From Parafilimonas sp. (GTDB lineage Bacteria > Bacteroidota > Bacteroidia > Chitinophagales > Chitinophagaceae), in NCBI GenBank assembly GCA_025927795.1, contig JAICKT010000110.1, positions 1-11,671 of the forward strand: DNA of 11,671 nt, written 5' to 3'. Shown one piece after another: positions 1 through 6,406 of the stretch (positions are counted from its first letter, which is position 1; each line of letters begins with the position of its first letter). The notes beneath the pieces were generated by a model, which made no database searches, was not told the origin of the DNA, and was given only the letters and a program-made list of their open reading frames with translations. Both the position numbers and the translations under genes were made by a program.

Positions 1-1
1 A

Positions 2-682
2 ATGATCAACCGTAAAATACGCCAGGAAAAAATTGCGATTAAAGATGTAAAACTGCGCACATTTATTACGGAAGATAGTGGCAGAAATGAAATGGTGCAA
101 CATGTGTATGATATTACTTATGGTACCGTGCGTAAGAATGAAGACACATTAGTTGTAATTGATGATTCTATTGTTCGCGGCACAACTCTAAAAGAAAGTA
201 TTGTAAGAATGCTGGCGCGATTACAACCGAAAAAAATTATTGTTGTTTCATCCGCACCGCAAATACGTTATCCTGATTGTTATGGAATTGATATGAGCAA
301 ACTTGGCGATTTTATTGCGTTTCGCGCAGCTATCGAACTAATAAAAGAATCAGGCAAAGAATGTATTATTAAAGATGTGCATGAAAAAATTCTTGAACTG
401 CAACGCAACGATCAGCTTCATACAGAAAATTTAGTACGGTTTATTTACAAACCCTTTACTACGGAGCAGATCTCAAATAAAATTGCGCAACTTATTACTC
501 CAAAAAATATAAATATTCCTGTTCAGGTAATTTACCAAACAATTGAAGACTTGCATGAATGTTGCCCAACCAACACAGGCGATTGGTATTTTACAGGCAA
601 TTATCCTACGCCTGGTGGCAACCGTGTAGTAAACAAAGCTTTTCTAAATTATCTCGAAGGAAAAAATGTAAGAGGCTATTAA
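2..682 (+). CDS. purF: Amidophosphoribosyltransferase PurF, C-terminal part (5' end outside window)
   Basis: This enzyme makes 5-phosphoribosylamine from PRPP and glutamine, the first committed step of cytoplasmic de novo purine synthesis. The 226 visible residues are the phosphoribosyltransferase half. The PRPP-binding loop VVIDDSIVRGTT is at residues 51-62, with the paired Asp 54/55, and YGIDMSKLGDF at 94-104 matches the PurF consensus. The tail with GDWYFTGNYPTPGGN (193-207) and EGKNVR is what I associate with the longer PurF form of Bacteroidota. The N-terminal glutaminase domain, with its catalytic Cys, must lie upstream of base 1. The ATG at base 2 is therefore almost certainly an internal Met, and the frame is open to the window edge. 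Cysteines at 93, 121, 187 and 188 are visible; whether they bind an Fe-S cluster as in Bacillus PurF cannot be judged from this fragment. Confidence 0.93.
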   Translation: MINRKIRQEKIAIKDVKLRTFITEDSGRNEMVQHVYDITYGTVRKNEDTLVVIDDSIVRGTTLKESIVRMLARLQPKKIIVVSSAPQIRYPDCYGIDMSKLGDFIAFRAAIELIKESGKECIIKDVHEKILELQRNDQLHTENLVRFIYKPFTTEQISNKIAQLITPKNINIPVQVIYQTIEDLHECCPTNTGDWYFTGNYPTPGGNRVVNKAFLNYLEGKNVRGY

Positions 683-683
683 T

Positions 684-717
684 AGATTTCAGATTTACAA
701 TTTCAGATTTTAGATTT
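684..717. repeat. Short degenerate direct repeat, AGATTT/ATTTCAGATTT
   Basis: The 11-mer ATTTCAGATTT occurs at 686-696 and again at 700-710. The core AGATTT occurs four times (684, 691, 705, 712). The array fills the gap between the purF stop and the phosphatase start. Short AT-rich strings of this kind are common between genes in Bacteroidota, so it may be one copy of a dispersed intergenic repeat. That is inference from memory of similar strings. No hairpin strong enough to call a terminator is visible. Confidence 0.5.
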
Positions 718-721
718 GGTG

Positions 722-1219
722 ATGAAAACGCTTTTATTAATCCGCCATGCAAAAAGCAGTTGGGCTGATTTTGAACAGAAAGATTTTGATCGTCCTTTAA
801 GTGACAGAGGCAAAAAAGATGCGCCTGCAATGGCAAAAAGGATAAGAAAAGAAAAGGATATTAAATTAGATGGAATTATATCAAGTCCTGCAAACCGGGC
901 ATTTGAAACAGCAAAACATTTTGCAAAAGGATTTGATATAAAGAAAAAGCGCATCATACAAATCTCAGAACTTTACGAGCCAACTATAGAAGCATTTTAT
1001 AATGCGGTTACAGATCTTGATGATGAATATAAAAATGTTGCTTTATTCTCGCACAATCCCGGCATTACTGCTTTTGTAAACCAGCTAACCAATGTGCACG
1101 TTGATGATATGCCAACCTGCAGCATCTTTGCATTATATATTTTGCATGATGAATGGAAAGATTTTAGAACTGCCGACAAAGAATTTTGGTTCTTTGATTA
1201 TCCGAAAAATCTCAAATAA
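722..1219 (+). CDS. SixA-like histidine phosphatase family protein
   Basis: A 165-residue member of the histidine phosphatase (phosphoglycerate mutase-like) superfamily, close to the SixA branch that removes phosphate from phosphohistidine or other small phosphoesters; the real substrate is unknown. The signature LLIRHAKSSW gives the nucleophile His9 preceded by Arg8. Arg59 lies in SSPANRAFET, an acidic residue near position 83-86 (ELYE) fits the proton donor, and His111 in FSHNPG is the second catalytic His. Length is right for a single-domain SixA protein, and no signal peptide is seen. I chose the ATG at 722 because MKTLLLIRHAKSSW is the usual family start; the in-frame TTG and GTG at 716 and 719 lie just before it. 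It follows purF by 39 bases on the same strand, and its last 8 bases overlap the convergent transporter gene. Confidence 0.88.
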   Translation: MKTLLLIRHAKSSWADFEQKDFDRPLSDRGKKDAPAMAKRIRKEKDIKLDGIISSPANRAFETAKHFAKGFDIKKKRIIQISELYEPTIEAFYNAVTDLDDEYKNVALFSHNPGITAFVNQLTNVHVDDMPTCSIFALYILHDEWKDFRTADKEFWFFDYPKNLK

Positions 1220-2102
1220 TCTTTTGTTTATAATTAGCGAGATAAACTCCGCTGAATATTAAAATTGTTGCAACAAATTTTATCCAATCATATTCTTCTC
1301 CTGTAAAAATTATAGCAATTATTGCAGCAAATACAGGTTGAGTATAGATATATGAGCCGGTAGCAGAAGCACCAATTACAGCAACGCCAAAAATATTAAA
1401 GAGATATGCAAAAAAGGTTGCGCCAATAATTACAAATACAAAATAAATCCAGTCCAGATTAGTAAAGCTTTGCCAGTTAGTTGTTATTGCCGAATGATAA
1501 CCATAAGGCAGCATAAATAATAATCCAATTGTAAAAACCCAGCGAACAACATGCACAGGACTGTATTTTATCATAAGCGGTTTTACAAGCACAAAATAAA
1601 ATGCATAAAAAATTGCGTTTAGAATTACGAGCATATCACCCAAGAAAATATTGCTGGCTGTGTGCGAAACATCTTTCATTAAAATTAAAATAACAGCACC
1701 GCTGATACCGAGAATAATACCGGCAATTTTAAGCCATGTAAGTTTTTCTTTTAATATCCAGGCTGCGAAAAAAATAATTAAAATAGGTGTTACAAGTGCC
1801 AATAAAGATGCATGAATAGCTGAAGTAAGCGATAATCCTTTTATAAATAATATTTGATTTAAAACGACACCTGTTATGGAGCATAGAAAAAAGCGCGGTA
1901 TATCTTTCTTTTCAATACCGGCTTTTGATGGCTTAATAAAATATAAACACCAGAATAAAATTAATGAACCAATAACGCGACAAATATTTAATGCGGGTGC
2001 ACCTAGTTTTGAAGGAACGATAAATTTTATAGTGATATAATTTATTCCGAAGAAAATATTTGCGAGCAATACAGCAATGTGTGCCTGCAGTTTTTTATTC
2101 AT
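1212..2102 (-). CDS. EamA/DMT-superfamily permease
   Basis: A 296-residue polytopic inner-membrane protein of the drug/metabolite transporter superfamily. About ten hydrophobic segments are visible, arranged as two tandem EamA repeats. The first opens with AHIAVLLANIFFGINYITIK, and the second contains YIYTQPVFAAIIAIIFTGE near the C-terminus, the typical EamA helix pair. An amphipathic positively charged end (YKQK) follows. Members export amino acids, nucleosides or other metabolites, but the substrate cannot be read from sequence. The start at 2102 lies 5 bases after the stop of the upstream glycosyltransferase, so the two are probably one transcript. The gene overlaps the phosphatase tail by 8 bases. 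Confidence 0.9.
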   Translation of the reverse strand: MNKKLQAHIAVLLANIFFGINYITIKFIVPSKLGAPALNICRVIGSLILFWCLYFIKPSKAGIEKKDIPRFFLCSITGVVLNQILFIKGLSLTSAIHASLLALVTPILIIFFAAWILKEKLTWLKIAGIILGISGAVILILMKDVSHTASNIFLGDMLVILNAIFYAFYFVLVKPLMIKYSPVHVVRWVFTIGLLFMLPYGYHSAITTNWQSFTNLDWIYFVFVIIGATFFAYLFNIFGVAVIGASATGSYIYTQPVFAAIIAIIFTGEEYDWIKFVATILIFSGVYLANYKQKII

Positions 2103-2107
2103 AATTT

Positions 2108-3193
2108 TTATAAGGCTGAAATAAAATCTTTAAGTACAACTTCATATTGTTTTGCATTCACGTTTGGCAAATTATATTTGAATTGATGAGCTTTTATAAA
2201 ATGCAAATTAAAATCTTCATTTTGCGAAAATGTGTAACACCAGTTTTGTTTCATTAAATGTTTAGCAAGATATTCCTGCTCAGTTTGCCCCGGCGTTGGA
2301 ATTAAAATAGATCTTTTTTGTAATGATAAAATTTCCATTACAGAGGTATAACCGCACCGGCTGATAATAAATTCACTTGCATTAAAAGCATCTTCCATTT
2401 TTGCTGTAGTAAGATGATTACAAATTGTACAGTTAAAATTTTCTTCAATTGAACTTTTCTCTTCAGGCTTACCACGCACAATTAAAATTTTTTCTTTATT
2501 TAATTTTGCAAATGCAAAAACCTTTTCTTCAAAAATTGTGCGTTGGGGTTCTGGTCCTGAAATAATAATTAAATATTTATACACATTGTTTAAATGCACT
2601 TTTGGTTTAAAGCGCGAAAGCATGCCAATATATTTCACCGGAATTTTTGGAAGTGTTTTTGGATGCGAAAGATTGCCGGCAATATTTAAATTTCCTTCAA
2701 AGTCGGGCACCCAACATTCATTAAATTTATTTATTCGCTTATATGTTTTTTTGCGCATAAAATTTTTTGCAAAATTTAATGACGTTTTTATCTGTAATTG
2801 ATGCGTAATAAAAACAGAAAATACTTTTTCAGAATAAAAACCATAACGATTGTCTGAAATAATTGCATCAAAATGCCGCGTAACCAATAAATTTTTCAAC
2901 CATTCATGCTCCTCATTAACCGCTCTTAAAATTTTAGGAGTTTGTAATAAAATTTTAAATGGCATCCAACGTTTCTTTCTTGAATAAACAATGTTATACG
3001 AATTAAGATTAAAAAATTCCAGCGCGGGAAATTCTGTTTGTAATAAGGCTTTTGAGGCGGGTGATGCAGCTATTGTTACTTCACAGTTTAATGATAAAAA
3101 ATAACTGATAAGAGGAATGCACCTGGTTGCATGGCCAAGCCCCCAGTCAAGCGGTGTTATTAAAACTTTTTTTAATATGCATTGATTGTTCAA
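2108..3193 (-). CDS. GT-B fold glycosyltransferase, MurG/GT28-like
   Basis: A 361-residue protein with two Rossmann-like halves, as in GT-B glycosyltransferases. The N-terminal strand-loop LITPLDWGLGHATR (11-24) has the Gly-rich loop and His21 that contact the acceptor or phosphates in MurG-like enzymes. The C-terminal half contains ISGPEPQR and the nucleotide-sugar-binding region SRCGYTSVMEIL (278-289), then IPTPGQTEQEYLA (299-311), the usual P-G-x-x-E-Q-x-x-N/L-A type loop of GT28 C-terminal domains. There is no signal peptide, so it probably acts on the cytoplasmic face of the inner membrane. The donor and acceptor are unknown. It is not MurG itself: the context is not a cell-wall cluster and the N-terminal motif differs. 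It is the first gene of a probable two-gene unit with the downstream permease. Confidence 0.83.
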   Translation of the reverse strand: MNNQCILKKVLITPLDWGLGHATRCIPLISYFLSLNCEVTIAASPASKALLQTEFPALEFFNLNSYNIVYSRKKRWMPFKILLQTPKILRAVNEEHEWLKNLLVTRHFDAIISDNRYGFYSEKVFSVFITHQLQIKTSLNFAKNFMRKKTYKRINKFNECWVPDFEGNLNIAGNLSHPKTLPKIPVKYIGMLSRFKPKVHLNNVYKYLIIISGPEPQRTIFEEKVFAFAKLNKEKILIVRGKPEEKSSIEENFNCTICNHLTTAKMEDAFNASEFIISRCGYTSVMEILSLQKRSILIPTPGQTEQEYLAKHLMKQNWCYTFSQNEDFNLHFIKAHQFKYNLPNVNAKQYEVVLKDFISAL

Positions 3194-3245
3194 AAAATAA
3201 TTTTTTCGTAAGTAGAAAAAGTATGTAATTTGAAATCACAATATA

Positions 3246-3371
3246 ATGAACAGTAAAAGAAAGTTTGGTCTTTTTCTTGTGTTGATAAGTACGATTGTTT
3301 TGCTTGGTTCATGTAGTCCAAGTAGCCGTGTTAAATGCGGATGTCCGCCAAAAAGATCAGTAGTAGGATAA
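3246..3371 (+). CDS. Small cysteine-containing lipoprotein (41 aa)
   Basis: A short gene of 41 codons plus TAA. The protein begins MNSKRKFGLFLVLIS, a basic n-region followed by a hydrophobic core, and ends the signal with LLGSC, a lipobox placing the lipidated Cys at residue 23. The mature part is only 19 residues and includes a CGCPP motif at 31-35 and a basic end (KRSVVG). It would be exported by Sec, cut by signal peptidase II and anchored in a membrane. No acidic surface-export signal follows the Cys, so a periplasm-facing location is more likely. A TAATTTG string at 3226-3232, 13 bases before the ATG, resembles an imperfect -7 element. Tiny Cys-rich lipoproteins like this are frequent in Bacteroidota, but their function is unknown to me. 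It precedes the 82-residue gene by 33 bases. Confidence 0.68.
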   Translation: MNSKRKFGLFLVLISTIVLLGSCSPSSRVKCGCPPKRSVVG

Positions 3372-3404
3372 AAAAAATTTAAACAACAAATAAAACAAGC
3401 GGTT

Positions 3405-3653
3405 ATGAACCCCCGCAATAGAGATCTGCTGGTTTTTACAAGAAAAGAAATGATGAATGAACATGAGCTTGAACGACAAATAGAGCTTCTAAATGATTTA
3501 TTTTACATTGTTGAAGCTTCTAACGCCGCTTACGTTGCCAACGAAATAATTGATGTAAATCGAAATAAAATTATTTCTAAACTAAAACATGTAAGAACTA
3601 TTTTACAGGAGCAACGGTTAACCCCTTTTGTATTTATCAGCAATAAAAACTAA
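3405..3653 (+). CDS. Hypothetical protein, 82 aa, mostly helical
   Basis: I do not recognise this protein. It is soluble-looking and charged. A central run (ERQIELLNDLFYIVEASNAA) and a second (NKIISKLKHVRTILQEQRL) look like two amphipathic helices, so a small helical bundle or a partner-binding protein is plausible. There is no signal peptide and no known motif. The ATG at 3405 gives 82 residues. ATGs at 3450 and 3453 follow an A/G-rich stretch and would give a 66-67 residue protein starting just before the helical part, so the true start is uncertain. It lies downstream of the small lipoprotein on the same strand and ends 3 bases before the convergent aminotransferase stop. Codon use looks like its neighbours, which supports a real gene. 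Confidence 0.55.
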   Translation: MNPRNRDLLVFTRKEMMNEHELERQIELLNDLFYIVEASNAAYVANEIIDVNRNKIISKLKHVRTILQEQRLTPFVFISNKN

Positions 3654-3656
3654 TTT

Positions 3657-4943
3657 CTAAACTTTATCAGCAGCAACTGATTCAGTAAGTTTTAATTTCT
3701 TCAAGGCTATCTCGAGTTTATTTAAAAACGGATCAATATCTTTTAATTTACACGTGCCCACACTCAGCCTGTACCATGGCGATTCTCTACTGGCGCCAAA
3801 CGCATAAAAAGGTACAATTGCCAGCTTCGCTTCATCCAATAAATAAGCAGTTACATCTTCCTGGTTTTTTAATTCTTTATCTTCAACTTTAGTTCCAACC
3901 AAATCAAATTTTACGGTAAGATAAATACCAGCCTGCGGCGCAATTGCATCTACATTAAAACCTTTTTCTTTCAAAGAAATTAAACCATCATAAATTCTGT
4001 GAAGCCTTAATTCCAATGCCGCTTTAAAATTTCTAAAGTGATTTTTTATTGATTGCGTTTCTCTTAAATATTCAGCAGTTGCTTTTTGTTCTGCCATTGG
4101 CGCCCATGCACCTATGTGGCTTAAAAATGCTTTCATTTTTGCAATCACATCCTGCGGACCAAAAGCCCAGCCAACACGAACACCGGTTGCTGCAAATGCT
4201 TTTGAAATACCATCAATAAAAATTGTGTACTTATGCATTTCTGTATTTAAAGAAACAGGATTATAATGTTTGATATTACCATAAGTTAAAGCCCAATACA
4301 TTTGATCAAACATCAGGTACAATTTCTTTTCGCTTTGTTTGCGACTATTATTTTCTTTTACAATTAAATCACATATTGCTGCAAGCGTTTCTTTATTTAA
4401 AGTTGTGCCCGTTGGATTTTGCGGCGTACAGAGGCAGATTAAAACAGCGTCTTTTATATTTTTTTCAACATCTTCAGCCGTAGGCATAAAATTATTCTCC
4501 GGCGTTGCTTCTATTACACAATGTTGCCCTTTGTGCAGGTTTGTATAATGATTATTATTCCATGATGGCACTGCATAAATTACTTTATCGTTTTCATCAA
4601 CCACAGATTTAAACAAGGCATAAATTAAAGGTCTGCCACCGGATGCAACAAGAATTTCAGGCAAAGAATAATCGAGATGTTCCCAATTTTTTAAAAAAGC
4701 TGCAATGGATTCGCGTAATTCAAATACACCTTCAGCCGGCGGATAGTTAGTATGGTGCTGGCTGTAGCTTTCAATAATTAACTCTTCCAGTTCTTTTGGT
4801 ATAGGAAAAACTCCCGGGTCAAAATCACCAATGGTAAAATTGAAAATATGCTCGCCCTTTCTCTTGCGCTCATTTATTGCATTTCCAAGTTTTACAATCT
4901 CACTGCCTACCATTGTTTCTGCCAACTCACTTAATTTTTCCAT
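3657..4943 (-). CDS. PLP-dependent aminotransferase, class I/II (fold type I)
   Basis: A 428-residue cytoplasmic aminotransferase of the aspartate aminotransferase superfamily, moving an amino group between an amino acid and a 2-oxo acid. Key sites are in order and spacing: the ASGGRPLIYAL cofactor-phosphate region (100-110), Asn176 in TPQNPTGT, Asp213 in MFDQMYW contacting the pyridine nitrogen, Lys248 in GISKAF as the Schiff-base lysine, Arg256 in GVRVGW near the phosphate, and Arg392 in WYRLSVG for the substrate carboxylate. The exact substrate is not clear; an aspartate or broad-range enzyme is most likely. The ATG at 4943 gives the expected N-terminus, with GEHIFNFTIGDFDPG at 30-44. A TACATTTG -7 element 14 bases upstream and a 145-base gap to the crotonase gene suggest its own promoter. 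Confidence 0.92.
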   Translation of the reverse strand: MEKLSELAETMVGSEIVKLGNAINERKRKGEHIFNFTIGDFDPGVFPIPKELEELIIESYSQHHTNYPPAEGVFELRESIAAFLKNWEHLDYSLPEILVASGGRPLIYALFKSVVDENDKVIYAVPSWNNNHYTNLHKGQHCVIEATPENNFMPTAEDVEKNIKDAVLICLCTPQNPTGTTLNKETLAAICDLIVKENNSRKQSEKKLYLMFDQMYWALTYGNIKHYNPVSLNTEMHKYTIFIDGISKAFAATGVRVGWAFGPQDVIAKMKAFLSHIGAWAPMAEQKATAEYLRETQSIKNHFRNFKAALELRLHRIYDGLISLKEKGFNVDAIAPQAGIYLTVKFDLVGTKVEDKELKNQEDVTAYLLDEAKLAIVPFYAFGASRESPWYRLSVGTCKLKDIDPFLNKLEIALKKLKLTESVAADKV

Positions 4944-4957
4944 ATTTAGGTTTGATG

Positions 4958-4965
4958 CAAATGTA
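4958..4965 (-). promoter_or_regulatory. Bacteroidota-type -7 promoter element for the aminotransferase
   Basis: On the minus strand this reads TACATTTG, an exact match to the TAnnTTTG -7 consensus. The start codon follows after 14 bases, so the leader would be only about ten bases. The nearest TTTG upstream is 25 bases away, longer than the usual 17-23, so the -33 part is weak or different. Confidence 0.55.
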
Positions 4966-5088
4966 GCTAAGAGAATAAAAACTAAGAGAACAAAGAGTTA
5001 AAGAGAAGAAGAAAATAAAATGTTTTTAATTGTATTCTTTAGCCTAAACAAATGAAAAGCTCTTTACCCCCTTTACTCTTTTATACTC
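4966..5088. repeat. Intergenic stretch with degenerate AAGAG(A/T) repeats
   Basis: The gap between the crotonase stop and the aminotransferase promoter begins with a purine-rich run at about 4968-5015, with repeated AAGAGAA, AAGAGTT and AAGAGAAG units. At 5057-5090 it has pyrimidine-rich CTCTTTA, ACTCTTT and ACTCTC units of opposite sense, so the two ends are roughly complementary. Similar CTCTTAGTT-type strings occur between genes in Bacteroidota. I see no gene or clear terminator here. Confidence 0.35.
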
Positions 5089-5868
5089 TCATCCCTTCTG
5101 CTTTTCCTTAAATGTTTTTATATAATTTTTGGTGAAATCGCTTAAAACAAGTTTGCCACTTATAGCAGCACGCTCATATAAAAGTTTATCCCAATGTTCT
5201 GTGCCCTGCCATAAAACTTTTTTTAAAGCAGCTATTGCGTGCGGGCTTGTATGCGATAATGATGATACGAGACATTGCATAGATTCATCCAAACTTTCAG
5301 ATGTATGATGCAGCTCTAAAAATAATCCTTTGCGATGCGCCCAATCTGCACTGTACCATGATGCTGCATCAATTGCTAACTGGCTGAAAAAAGCAGCACC
5401 AATTTTTCTTTCAATTGCAGGACCAACAACAAAAGGACCAATGCCTAATGCCAGCTCACTTAGTTTTACATCTGCTCCTTCAAGCGCATAAGAATAATCG
5501 CAGGCTGCTGCAATGCCTACACCGCCGCCTACGCATTTGCCCTGAATTCGTCCTATAATAAATTTCGGGCACTTGCGAATAGCGTTTATCACGTTTGCAA
5601 AACCAAGAAAAAATTTCGTTCCTTCTGTTTCATTTGTAATACCAGCCAGTTCATCAAATGAGGCGCCTGCACAAAATGCACGGTCGCCTGCACTGCGTAA
5701 AATAATAAGTTTGCAATCATCATTCTGTCCGGCAAAATGAATTTCCTGCACCAGCTCACCTAAAATTTTGGCCGGCAAAGAATTGCTTTGCGGATGAAAA
5801 AATTCAATGGTTGTAACACCGTTATGTGTTTCATTTTTTACATAGCCTTGTTGAATTTGGTGTATCAT
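5089..5868 (-). CDS. Crotonase-fold enoyl-CoA hydratase/isomerase family protein
   Basis: A 259-residue cytoplasmic acyl-CoA enzyme of the crotonase superfamily. The oxyanion-hole segments are visible as CAGASFDEL (66-74) and GGGVGIAAACDY (114-125). In classical enoyl-CoA hydratase two glutamates 20 residues apart do the catalysis. Here the second is kept (Glu138 in LSELALGIGP) but the position of the first is Gly118. This pattern fits isomerases or other crotonase reactions better than plain hydration. The usual PGxGGTQRL is replaced by GPFVVGPAIERKIG. On the same strand upstream lies PaaZ, separated by a nucleotidyltransferase and a broken HEPN gene, so a role in phenylacetate or a related acyl-CoA pathway is likely but not proven. 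The start at 5868 lies 28 bases beyond the shifted-frame stop of the HEPN remnant. Confidence 0.85.
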   Translation of the reverse strand: MIHQIQQGYVKNETHNGVTTIEFFHPQSNSLPAKILGELVQEIHFAGQNDDCKLIILRSAGDRAFCAGASFDELAGITNETEGTKFFLGFANVINAIRKCPKFIIGRIQGKCVGGGVGIAAACDYSYALEGADVKLSELALGIGPFVVGPAIERKIGAAFFSQLAIDAASWYSADWAHRKGLFLELHHTSESLDESMQCLVSSLSHTSPHAIAALKKVLWQGTEHWDKLLYERAAISGKLVLSDFTKNYIKTFKEKQKG

Positions 5869-5896
5869 AGAAAACGGTTAAATTATTTTTGAAAAA

Positions 5897-6123
5897 TCAA
5901 TATGCATATATATGCTGCCATTGTATTTCGGGAAATTTATTTTTTGTATCAGTGCTAACTTTTGCTGCTTGTTCGCCAATAATAATGATGCATTGTAATC
6001 TCTTTGATGATTTGAGAAAATAAAATCTTCAGCCGTGTTATATTTTTTGGAATATAAAAGTATTTTACCAATTGCTTCCAAAATGCGTAACAAATAAAGA
6101 AGGTCCTTATTCGCGGGTAGCAT
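5897..6123 (-). pseudogene. Broken HEPN-domain (DUF86/HepT-like) partner of the nucleotidyltransferase
   Basis: The first part, from the ATG at 6123, reads NKDLLYLLRILEAIGKILLY then DYNASLL, a normal start for the HepT/DUF86 branch of HEPN proteins. After about base 5983 the family resemblance jumps to another minus-strand frame: from 5980 one reads IGEQAAKVSTD, then FPEIQWQHIYAY, then TGA at 5899-5897. IGE and the F-P-x-I-x-W block are the conserved middle of this family. The frame change, with a few residues apparently missing, indicates a deletion of about 13 bases; that size is estimated from remembered family spacing. The C-terminal part, which carries the catalytic R-x(4-6)-H RNase motif, is absent in all three frames before the crotonase gene. 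The unshifted frame stays open to 5878, giving an 81-residue product without the motif. Intact relatives are RNase toxins neutralised by the adjacent nucleotidyltransferase. The gene overlaps it by 17 bases. Confidence 0.82.
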
Positions 6124-6397
6124 ACTTCATATCTTGTTTTGCGCGGTATAAAATAATGGGCTCTGCATATTTACTTAAAACAACATCAACCGGAATTGTT
6201 ATTTCCTGTTTTAGCTTGTTGGCAAAAAAAATAAGTGCTTCCGGTTTTACATCGTCTTCAATCATTAAATCAATATCATTAAATACTTCATCTCTTGTAA
6301 AAGACCCAAATACACCAATTTTATTTACATTAAGTAAATCAAATATTTTTTCTTTCCGAAAATATAATTCAAGGTCTTTTAAATTATGCAGCGTCAT
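6107..6397 (-). CDS. Minimal nucleotidyltransferase (MNT), MntA-like antitoxin
   Basis: A 96-residue stand-alone nucleotidyltransferase of the polymerase-beta superfamily. KIGVFGSF (26-33) has the catalytic Gly-Ser, NDIDLMIE (40-47) supplies the metal-binding Asp41 and Asp43, and VDVVLSKY (70-77) gives the third acidic residue, Asp71. The distance from GS to DxD is two residues shorter than in the common GSxARG-type members, but the fold signature is complete. In MNT/HEPN modules this protein is the antitoxin, and in studied cases it inactivates the HEPN RNase by adding AMP units. It is encoded just before, and overlapping, the broken HEPN gene. It starts 9 bases after the paaZ stop, so it probably rides on the paaZ transcript. 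With its partner ruined it is either an orphan antitoxin or on its way to loss. Confidence 0.85.
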   Translation of the reverse strand: MTLHNLKDLELYFRKEKIFDLLNVNKIGVFGSFTRDEVFNDIDLMIEDDVKPEALIFFANKLKQEITIPVDVVLSKYAEPIILYRAKQDMKYATRE

Positions 6398-6406
6398 GTT
6401 ACAAAG

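Noticed and set aside
2..4. ATG at base 2 as the start of a short PRTase protein
   Set aside because: The sequence enters in the middle of the PurF catalytic domain and the frame is open to the window edge, so this is an internal Met.
3236..3418. A 60-residue minus-strand open frame
   Set aside because: It is antisense to the lipoprotein gene, which has a convincing signal peptide and lipobox; the minus frame shows no motif.
3633..3672. Direct repeat TTTATCAGCA at 3633-3642 and 3663-3672
   Set aside because: Both copies lie within coding ends of convergent genes, there are only two copies, and nothing mobile lies between them; probably chance.
5878..6123. The open frame of 81 residues as an intact small protein
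   Set aside because: Only its first half resembles a HEPN protein; the conserved continuation lies in another frame, so I call it a pseudogene.
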